This document shows, one piece after another, positions 26,683 through 33,684 of a DNA stretch of 64,000 nucleotides. The position numbers and the translations under genes were made by a program. Under the pieces are notes generated by a model. The model had not been told where the DNA came from and did not search any database. It saw only the letters and a program-made list of their open reading frames with translations. The stretch's first letter is position 1; the number at the start of each line of letters is the position of its first letter. This DNA is from JAHOYW01 sp963664605. Its GTDB lineage: Bacteria > Verrucomicrobiota > Lentisphaeria > Victivallales > Victivallaceae. Where the stretch lies: the NCBI GenBank assembly GCA_963664605.1, contig OY761536.1:868001-932000 (forward strand), written 5' to 3'.

Positions 26683-28002
26683 ATGTTTAAGAGATTATTA
26701 AAAATTTTGGTAGTTATTGCAATTTTTTCAATTTCAGTAACAAGCTTCGCCGATGGTGAAACAGCCGTTAAAGTATCGCAGGAGATGTTTACGATAAACA
26801 ATGCCTGGATGCTGATTGCGGCGGCACTGGTGTTCATAATGCATCTTGGTTTTGCCACGCTCGAATCCGGTTTGACCCGCGCCAAGAATACTATAAATAT
26901 TCTTTTCAAGAACGTCATGATCGTTGCAATCGGGCTTCTGTCTTACGCTCTTATCGGTTTCAGTCTGATGTATAGTGAGGGCTGGGTCGTTGGTAAATTC
27001 TTTGCTTATGGCGGTTTTGGGCTGGCGTGTCCGGAGGGCGCGGCTGGCGGGATAGCTTATTGTAATGGAGCCTATACTTACTGGACTGACTTCATTTTTC
27101 AGGGTATGTTTGCCGCAACCGCTGCGACAATTGTTTCCGGTGCGGTTGCTGAACGAATGAAATTGGACAGTTTTCTGATCTTTTCAGCAATCTATGTTGC
27201 TGTTATATATCCGGTTGTCGGTTCCTGGGGTTGGGGAAAGGGCTGGCTTGATACGCTGAAATTTCATGATTTTGCCGGTTCCACATTTGTGCATTCGGTC
27301 GGCGGCTGGGCGGCGCTTGTCGCGGTTATTCTGCTCGGGCCCCGTATTGGAAAATACGTCAATGGAAAGAGCCATCCGATTTTTGGGCATAACATACCTT
27401 TAGCAACTATCGGGGCGATGCTGCTCTGGTTTGGCTGGTTCGGATTTAACGGCGGTTCCGTCCTTTCAGCGGATCCTATGGCGATTTCCTATGTTTTCGT
27501 AACTACTTGCCTGGCTGCTGCTGCGGGTATTGTCGCTGCCAGTTTGACTTCATGGAAATTACAGAAACATCCTGACCTGACAATGGTGCTGAATGGTTGC
27601 CTTGCCGGGCTGGTTGGAGTGACTGCCGGGGCAGATGTACTTTCAATAACTGCCTCCATAATCGTTGGAGCGGTTTCCGGCTTTATTGTGGTTTTGGCGG
27701 TATTTCTTTTTGACCGTTTGCACCTTGACGATCCGGTTGGAGCTCTTTCCGTGCATCTTGTATGCGGTATTTGGGGTACATTAGCGGTTGGAATATTCTG
27801 TGAAGAATTTTCGTTCATGTCCCAGTTGACAGGAGTTGCCGCGGTTGGCGGATTCTGTGTGGCGGGAGCCTTTGCTATCTTCCTGCCTATTAAGTACACC
27901 ATGGGTATAAGAATGCCTGAGGAAGATGAGATCCGCGGCTTGGATATTTCCGAACATGGTATGGATTCCTATCATGGGTTCCAAATTTTTAATAATCAAT
28001 AG
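26683..28002 (+). CDS. amtB: Ammonium transporter
   Basis: Amt family channel for ammonium uptake, 439 residues. It starts with a cleavable Sec signal (about residues 1-23, ending SFA) as known for AmtB, followed by eleven hydrophobic segments. Family segments are clear: FATLESGLTRAKNTINILFKN split across TM1-2, DFAGSTFVHSVGGWAALV with the first pore His, and GALSVHLVCGIWGTLAVG with the second. The start lies 22 bases after glnK. GlnK should block its cytoplasmic pore when nitrogen is plentiful. Confidence 0.96.
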   Translation: MFKRLLKILVVIAIFSISVTSFADGETAVKVSQEMFTINNAWMLIAAALVFIMHLGFATLESGLTRAKNTINILFKNVMIVAIGLLSYALIGFSLMYSEGWVVGKFFAYGGFGLACPEGAAGGIAYCNGAYTYWTDFIFQGMFAATAATIVSGAVAERMKLDSFLIFSAIYVAVIYPVVGSWGWGKGWLDTLKFHDFAGSTFVHSVGGWAALVAVILLGPRIGKYVNGKSHPIFGHNIPLATIGAMLLWFGWFGFNGGSVLSADPMAISYVFVTTCLAAAAGIVAASLTSWKLQKHPDLTMVLNGCLAGLVGVTAGADVLSITASIIVGAVSGFIVVLAVFLFDRLHLDDPVGALSVHLVCGIWGTLAVGIFCEEFSFMSQLTGVAAVGGFCVAGAFAIFLPIKYTMGIRMPEEDEIRGLDISEHGMDSYHGFQIFNNQ

Positions 28003-28016
28003 TTCCCCTCCTTTGG

Positions 28017-28053
28017 CCGCGCGGACAGTTATACCGTCTGCGCGGTTTTTTTT
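28017..28053 (+). terminator. Strong intrinsic terminator of glnK-amtB
   Basis: CCGCGCGGAC (28017-28026) pairs with GTCTGCGCGG (28036-28045), ten base pairs with one G-U, around a nine-base loop, followed by eight T residues. Confidence 0.92.
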
Positions 28054-28101
28054 CGTCTGAAATGACTTGTTTTTCTCTGTACGCAGAGTTAAACTACATA
28101 C

Positions 28102-29571
28102 ATGGATTCAGAAGCTAAAAAATTTCACCCTGGTGATGTTCCGGCAAAGCCGGGGGTGTATATTTACCGAGACCGTTTCGGAACTGTGATTTATGTTGGC
28201 AAGGCCGCTAATCTCCGGCACCGCATGAGTCAGTATTTTCAGGCGTCACGGATGAATCGTGCTGACCCTAAACAGCGCTCACTGCTTAAATCTATCCATG
28301 ACTGGGATTTTTTTGTAGTCAAAAATGAAGACGAGGCTTTGATCCTGGAATCTAAACTCATCAAGGAATACGCTCCTCAATACAATATTCTAATGCGCGA
28401 TGACAAGCGTTTTTTGCTGGTGAAAATCAATTTAAAAGAGGATTTTCCGCGTTTTGAGCTCGCTCGCGTCAGGAAAGATGACGGCTGCAAATATTTCGGC
28501 CCTTTCCCAAAGGGCTCTGCTTTGCGTTCGACCGTTGAATTCCTCAGCGCTTATTTCGGACTGCGTACCTGCAAGCCAAGCTCCCCTGACGAGAGTACGC
28601 GGAAACATTGTCTTAAACGCGTTGTGAAAGATTGTATGGAGCCATGCGGCGGCAAGGTTACAAAAAAGGAATATCACGAACACGTGGACAAAATGTTGAG
28701 ACTGCTGAACGGCAGCCCCGGCCCGGTGATTGAAGAACTCGAAAAGAAGATGCATGAAGCCGCTGATAAAAAATTATTTGAAAAGGCTGCCCGTTTCCGT
28801 GATGTCATTATCAATATAAAAACTGTTTTCGGACAGAAAAACCGTTCATTCCGCTATGCTTCTATTTCTTCATCTCCGGGCTTATCGGCGGTCGAGGGAT
28901 TGCAGAAAATTTTGAATATGCCTTCGCCGCCAAAGCTTATTGAATGCTTTGATATTTCAAACATTCTTGGCACTCTCGCTGTCGCGAGCATGGTTTGTTT
29001 TGAAAACGGCAGTCCGGCAAAAGACAAATACCGCCGTTTTAAGATTCGTGAAGTCGATCAGATAGATGATTTTGCTATGATGCAGGAAGTTATCAAACGC
29101 CATTATTCCCGCAAAATTCGTGAAAAACAGCCTCTTCCTGATTTATTAATGGTTGACGGCGGCAAAGGACAGCTCTCCTCCGCCGTGGAAACCCTTGCTG
29201 AAATTGACTGTCCGCCGTTGACCGTTATCGGGCTTGCTAAAAAAAATGAAGAAATATTTTTGCCTGGACATAGCGATGCGATAGTATTGGATCGGCATTC
29301 AACTGCGTTGCGCCTGCTTCAGGCAGTTCGTGATGAAGCTCATCGCTTTGCTATCAGCTATCACCGCAAACTGCGAGCTCAGCGTTTACAGGAGTCGCTG
29401 CTTGATGATATCCCGGGGATAGGGGCTAAGCGGAAACAGATGATTCTGCGCCATTTCGGGTCGATCCGGAAGCTTCGGCAGGCGGACGCGGATGAGATTA
29501 TGAAGAAGATTCCGGGGACAGGGCGAATTTTTGCCGAAAGAATAGTTGAATTTCTAAGCAGAAAGTGTTAA
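28102..29571 (+). CDS. uvrC: Excinuclease ABC subunit C, compact form
   Basis: Makes the two incisions of nucleotide excision repair with UvrB. The GIY-YIG nuclease is N-terminal (GVYIYR, VIYVGKAANLRHR, ILESKLIKEYAPQYN), a UVR motif lies at about 211-240, and the RNase H-like nuclease has Asp284 (CFDISNI), Asp352 (VDGGKGQ) and His414 (DEAHRFA). A helix-hairpin-helix pair ends the protein (IPGIGAKRKQ, IPGTGRIFAERI). At 489 residues it is about 110 shorter than usual: the segment between the UVR motif and the RNase H-like domain is only about 35 residues. All catalytic residues are kept, so activity is expected. Confidence 0.93.
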   Translation: MDSEAKKFHPGDVPAKPGVYIYRDRFGTVIYVGKAANLRHRMSQYFQASRMNRADPKQRSLLKSIHDWDFFVVKNEDEALILESKLIKEYAPQYNILMRDDKRFLLVKINLKEDFPRFELARVRKDDGCKYFGPFPKGSALRSTVEFLSAYFGLRTCKPSSPDESTRKHCLKRVVKDCMEPCGGKVTKKEYHEHVDKMLRLLNGSPGPVIEELEKKMHEAADKKLFEKAARFRDVIINIKTVFGQKNRSFRYASISSSPGLSAVEGLQKILNMPSPPKLIECFDISNILGTLAVASMVCFENGSPAKDKYRRFKIREVDQIDDFAMMQEVIKRHYSRKIREKQPLPDLLMVDGGKGQLSSAVETLAEIDCPPLTVIGLAKKNEEIFLPGHSDAIVLDRHSTALRLLQAVRDEAHRFAISYHRKLRAQRLQESLLDDIPGIGAKRKQMILRHFGSIRKLRQADADEIMKKIPGTGRIFAERIVEFLSRKC

Positions 29572-29678
29572 GTTTTAATAATTAAGTGTTAAGAATTACA
29601 TGAAAACCTGAACTTTAACTATAGGAAATGAGTTTGAAGAAGGAGTTTTTACGACTGTCATTAAGGCAGCGGCTAAAC

Positions 29679-29702
29679 CTTAAATCTTAAAACTTAAAAC
29701 TT
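29679..29702. repeat. Short tandem repeat, CTTAAAN units
   Basis: Three and a half consecutive 7-base units of the form CTTAAA(A/T) lie just before the lipoprotein gene. A similar pair occurs before exbB at 59282-59298. They are AT-rich leaders and could be chance slippage or a leader element. Confidence 0.35.
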
Positions 29703-29707
29703 TGAAG

Positions 29708-31426
29708 ATGAAACTTTTTTCAAGATTATCAACAGTAAATTTTACGATATTATGCATTATTTTTATTTTAGGCGGATGTCTTACTCCAGCACAGAAATTT
29801 CTAGCTGACGCGGAAGATGGCGACCCGCTGTCTCAGGGGATAGTGGGTAGTGTAAACCTTATCGGGAATGGTACTGCGATAAATTATAACCGTGCTTACT
29901 ATTGGCTCAGGCTTGGCGCCGCAAACGGAGACAGCATGGCTGGTTATTATCTGGGAACAATGTATCAATATGGGCTTGGCAGGGTTGTTCCTGACCAGGT
30001 TCGTGCGGAAAGACATTACAAAGGTGTTTACAAAGGCGTTCATGACGAGGCTAAAAAAGGCAGGCTGGAATATATCAATATTCTTGCGGAGATGTATTAT
30101 TACGGGCGCGGGATTAAAAAAGATGAGAAAGAAGCCCTGAAAATGTTTAATTACTGTGCAAAACGCCGTTGGCAACCGGCAGTGGAGAATTTAGGTGTAA
30201 TCCTTTTTAACAAAGGAAAGCCGGAAGATATCAGAAGAGCGAAATCTTTATTAATTGAAGCTTCCGCGCATAATTTTCCTCGAGCTCAATTTTATCTTGC
30301 AAAATACTATTTTGATAACGAAGATACCCAGACAGCTATGGAGCTGTTGAAAAAAGCAGCCGGAGGAGGATTCCCGCCGGCAATGTTCCGGCTTGCCCAG
30401 GAGTATACCAGGACGAACAACCCCCGTTCCGCCATGTTGTTTAAAGCTGCCGCTCACGACGGTTATCCTCCGGCTATGCTGGCTGTTGCTGCCAGCGAGC
30501 CTCAGATTTCGGAGAAAATGAAATGGATCAAAAGAGCCTCCGAGCACAGTTCACTTACTGCTATGCTTAAATACGCTAAGTTTATAGAAGACCAGATCGA
30601 ATCGGATCCCGCCAAGGAAATGATTATTTATCTGCTTGCTTTAAAGATCAGCCGGAATGATTCTAAAATAGAAAGATCACTTATTAATCTTGATGATAAG
30701 ACTGGATTATATTTTCCTGTGAAATATTCCTGGGAAAGTATTTACGGCGGTGAAAATATTATACTTGCAAATTCGGAAATACAGCGTGTCCTGAAAGAAT
30801 TTAAAGCGGGTAATATTAAAAGCAGTAAGGCATTTTTTGAAAAACGCCTGGCATATAATCCTCTGCCGTTTTTTATGAACAATGACTGGTATCTGCTTCA
30901 AGATAACGGGGTTCCGCCGATATGGTTGTCACTGTTGTTCAAGGCGGTCGAAAGACACGAATTTAAGAACCCGGGGTTCTGGATAAGCTATGGTATTTCA
31001 GCCGGACTGGCAGGGCAGGGAACTGTTCAGGCTTTCGCGGCGTTTAAGCTTGCGGAACTGATAAAAGAACGGAACCGGGGAAAACTGGACAATTCCCTTA
31101 AAAATATTGCTGCCTTGATGAAAGCCAATGCACTGATATTGATGGAACATGATGCCGAAGCGTATGAATCCTTGCTGGACAATGGCAAACTTATGCGTGA
31201 CGATTTACATTTTCTTGTTAATTTCATAAATTTCTGGTGTAAACCACTATTGAAAGACAAGAAAAAATTTAGTATTGCTACCGGAATTGATATGAATAAG
31301 CTTACTCAATTTATTTTACCGGAAAGAAAAGAGTTCATCAATCTTGAATATGACCGGACAGTTCCGGTGATGCCCAAAGTAAAAGAACCGCTTATTGATT
31401 TTAAGACCTTGAAAAAGAAGCAATAA
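29708..31426 (+). CDS. Sel1/TPR-like repeat lipoprotein
   Basis: I chose ATG 29708; an in-frame TTG lies six bases earlier. The 572-residue protein has a signal peptide and lipobox LGGC (Cys24), so it is probably a membrane lipoprotein. Residues about 35-330 contain Sel1-type repeats, for example AYYWLRLGAANGDSMAGYYLGTMYQYG and ALKMFNYCAKRRWQPAVENLG (positions about 62-88 and 140-160). The rest is helical without a known domain. Sel1 repeats mediate protein contacts; no specific role can be given. The AAA ATPase gene follows at 15 bases, so they are probably co-expressed. Confidence 0.78.
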   Translation: MKLFSRLSTVNFTILCIIFILGGCLTPAQKFLADAEDGDPLSQGIVGSVNLIGNGTAINYNRAYYWLRLGAANGDSMAGYYLGTMYQYGLGRVVPDQVRAERHYKGVYKGVHDEAKKGRLEYINILAEMYYYGRGIKKDEKEALKMFNYCAKRRWQPAVENLGVILFNKGKPEDIRRAKSLLIEASAHNFPRAQFYLAKYYFDNEDTQTAMELLKKAAGGGFPPAMFRLAQEYTRTNNPRSAMLFKAAAHDGYPPAMLAVAASEPQISEKMKWIKRASEHSSLTAMLKYAKFIEDQIESDPAKEMIIYLLALKISRNDSKIERSLINLDDKTGLYFPVKYSWESIYGGENIILANSEIQRVLKEFKAGNIKSSKAFFEKRLAYNPLPFFMNNDWYLLQDNGVPPIWLSLLFKAVERHEFKNPGFWISYGISAGLAGQGTVQAFAAFKLAELIKERNRGKLDNSLKNIAALMKANALILMEHDAEAYESLLDNGKLMRDDLHFLVNFINFWCKPLLKDKKKFSIATGIDMNKLTQFILPERKEFINLEYDRTVPVMPKVKEPLIDFKTLKKKQ

Positions 31427-31441
31427 TATGGGATATATATA

Positions 31442-32896
31442 ATGGGTGATTCAACTAAAGTAAATTCGAAGATAAAAACTTTGAAAGATGCTGTTGTCGC
31501 CGCAGAATCAAGTATAAAACTGTTATTTACAAAACTTAATAACGGACAGACTGAGTTTGTAAATATTTTCCGCCGGAATTTTATTCAGAACTATATCATT
31601 GTTTTAAGCAAGGTGCTGGCTGATCTGGAAGGCTTTTCCGAAGACTGCGAAAGTGCCAAACGTATTTTTACCGTTTTAAGCCCGGAAGCGGACTCCATTG
31701 ACGCTTTGAACCAGTTGTTTGTGGATTGTCAGGGAAAAGACTTGATGACATGTCTGGAAGAGGCGGTTTTTGATGCTTTGATTTTGCATGATGTTCTCAA
31801 AAACCTTAAAGACCCGGCAGGTGAAACGGAATTTTTTATAAGTCATGCTTTCCGGGTTTGTTCCAGTGTTGAAGCAGTAAATGATTTTATCGAAATTATG
31901 CAGAATGCGACAGGCAATGATAATAAACTTTCACGTTTACGTCCCGGAATTAAGAAACTATTAAAAGGAAAAAGCTGTATTAAATTGCCTGACGGAAAGA
32001 TTTCATCTGAAACCATGGAACTGTTGAATCAGAAAGCGCTTGCCGCTGATCCTTTCAGTGGCGGCAAAGCTTTTCGTTATATCAATAATAAATTTACAGC
32101 AGTAGAACTAAGTTCGATTCGCACGGTTGATGAGTTTTTCGGGTATGCCCATGTCCGGAAAACTTTTGAAGAACATTTCAGGGCTTTTTCACAACAGAAA
32201 ACTAACCTGCCGCTCTTAGTTTGCAGTTTGCCCGGGCTTGGAAAAACCCATCTAACTATTTCATATACCTTGTATCAGGATAATTTAACCTTGATTCTAC
32301 CGGAGCCTGAGGATCTTGAGCGGACTCTTCAACCGCTGATTGAGAAGCTGGCGAGCCGCAAAGACCGGCGTTTCGTGATCTTTTTTGATGATGTAGACCC
32401 GGGAAAGATAAACTGGTATTATTTCAGGACTAACATAGGCGGAAGTTTTTCTCTGCCGGACAATGTTTCTGTAGTTATTGCGTCAAACTTTGAATTTCCG
32501 GCAAATATCCTCAGTCGCGGCAGGGCGGTAAAGTTTCCGCTTTTTGATGAAATACGCTGCCTGGAAATGATTGAGGAATTTTTGAAAAGCCGAGGTATGA
32601 AACACCGTAATCCCAACTTGGAGCTGGTGATCGCGGCAGATTATATTGAAGACTTCGGCCAGCGTAAATTTGAGGAATTGAGCCCGAGGACCTTGATACG
32701 TTACCTGCAGATTTACCAGAGCGATATGAAGAAGCGCAAAAGAATGCTGGATATGACCAGAATGGATGTTTTCACCAAGCCTGACCCACAGGTATTCTAT
32801 GAATTCAATGCAAAATTAATGCGTTCGCTTTATGGTGATGAAATACTCGACGTTCTCCGTGAAGAAAATATAAAGCAGCAGCTTGGCACATTCTAA
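31442..32896 (+). CDS. AAA ATPase, DUF815-like
   Basis: A 484-residue protein with a helical N-terminal region (about 1-225) and a C-terminal AAA domain. Walker A is the variant CSLPGLGKTHL (about residues 260-270), which keeps GKT but lacks the usual first Gly. Walker B is VIFFDDVD, and a sensor-like VVIASNFEFP follows, with an arginine-bearing LSRGRAVKFPLF segment. This order resembles DUF815-type ATPases and RuvB/DnaA-like loaders rather than a transport ATPase. The N-terminal half has no family I recognise. Its end overlaps the convergent gmhB-like gene by four bases. Function unknown. Confidence 0.7.
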   Translation: MGDSTKVNSKIKTLKDAVVAAESSIKLLFTKLNNGQTEFVNIFRRNFIQNYIIVLSKVLADLEGFSEDCESAKRIFTVLSPEADSIDALNQLFVDCQGKDLMTCLEEAVFDALILHDVLKNLKDPAGETEFFISHAFRVCSSVEAVNDFIEIMQNATGNDNKLSRLRPGIKKLLKGKSCIKLPDGKISSETMELLNQKALAADPFSGGKAFRYINNKFTAVELSSIRTVDEFFGYAHVRKTFEEHFRAFSQQKTNLPLLVCSLPGLGKTHLTISYTLYQDNLTLILPEPEDLERTLQPLIEKLASRKDRRFVIFFDDVDPGKINWYYFRTNIGGSFSLPDNVSVVIASNFEFPANILSRGRAVKFPLFDEIRCLEMIEEFLKSRGMKHRNPNLELVIAADYIEDFGQRKFEELSPRTLIRYLQIYQSDMKKRKRMLDMTRMDVFTKPDPQVFYEFNAKLMRSLYGDEILDVLREENIKQQLGTF

Positions 32897-33489
32897 TTCA
32901 GCTTTGTACCGAAAAGTTTTTCTCTGGCTTGGCTGAGGTTTGAGACAAGCGTTATTTTCGGGTCCAGGTTTTCAGGAGCGTTTTCGTTGAGGAGAATCAA
33001 TTTGTTAATTCCGGCTCGAAGTCCCGCTTCTATATCGCGCTCTTTGTCTCCGATGAGAATACATTTCGATAAATTAAGATTGAAATCTTTTTGCGCCTGC
33101 AGCAGCATTCCGGGATTAGGTTTGCGGGCATGGCAGTCACAGCGGTAAAGCTCCAGGTTGGCGTCGGGCAGGTGCGGGCAAGCATAAACCCTTGAGATTT
33201 CTATTCCCTGTCCGGCAAACTTTGCAAACATCCATTTGGTGAGTTTTTCCAAGTCTTTTTCATTATAATAATTGCGGGCAATCCCCGACTGGTTTGTGAC
33301 GACAACTATCCGGTAATTATTTTCAAAAGCTGTCCGGCACAAATCAAAGATGCCGTCCAGAAATTCAAAATCCTCAATCCTGTGCAAATAATTAATTTCT
33401 TTATTTATCACTCCGTCCCGGTCAAGAAATAAAGCCTTTTCTCCTGAAGGTGAATTTTCAGAGTACGTATTTGGAGTGTATGTAAGCAT
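32893..33489 (-). CDS. gmhB: D,D-heptose 1,7-bisphosphate phosphatase (HAD family)
   Basis: Removes the C7 phosphate of heptose bisphosphate in ADP-heptose synthesis for the LPS core. The 198 residues show the nucleophile motif ALFLDRDGVINKE, VVVTNQSGIAR, and the zinc-binding CPHLPDANLELYRCDCHARKP (split at Cys-x-His and Cys-x-Cys), then LIGDKERDIEAGLRAG. These match GmhB and the related histidinol-phosphatase HisB-N; the zinc loop is shared by both. Histidine genes elsewhere in the window leave a small chance of a histidinol phosphatase role. Confidence 0.85.
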   Translation of the reverse strand: MLTYTPNTYSENSPSGEKALFLDRDGVINKEINYLHRIEDFEFLDGIFDLCRTAFENNYRIVVVTNQSGIARNYYNEKDLEKLTKWMFAKFAGQGIEISRVYACPHLPDANLELYRCDCHARKPNPGMLLQAQKDFNLNLSKCILIGDKERDIEAGLRAGINKLILLNENAPENLDPKITLVSNLSQAREKLFGTKLN

Positions 33490-33594
33490 TTAGTGATCTC
33501 TCGTATATGAATTTCTGCTATTAACACTAACACTCTTTTGAATATTTTCCAGTTTTCTTATATCTTTAAAAGCTTTAAACTATTGCTAAAAAGT

Positions 33595-33623
33595 TTGACA
33601 AAATGCTTTACGGCATCCATAGT
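33595..33623 (+). promoter_or_regulatory. Candidate sigma-70 promoter of the GH78-like gene
   Basis: A perfect TTGACA at 33595-33600 is separated by 17 bases from CATAGT (four of six) at 33618-33623. It sits 62 bases before the ATG at 33685. Confidence 0.5.
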
Positions 33624-33684
33624 ATTATGTAGAAATATAAGATTACAGTAAGCTCCAGCATATGTTTATGGGGGTAGGAACTAT

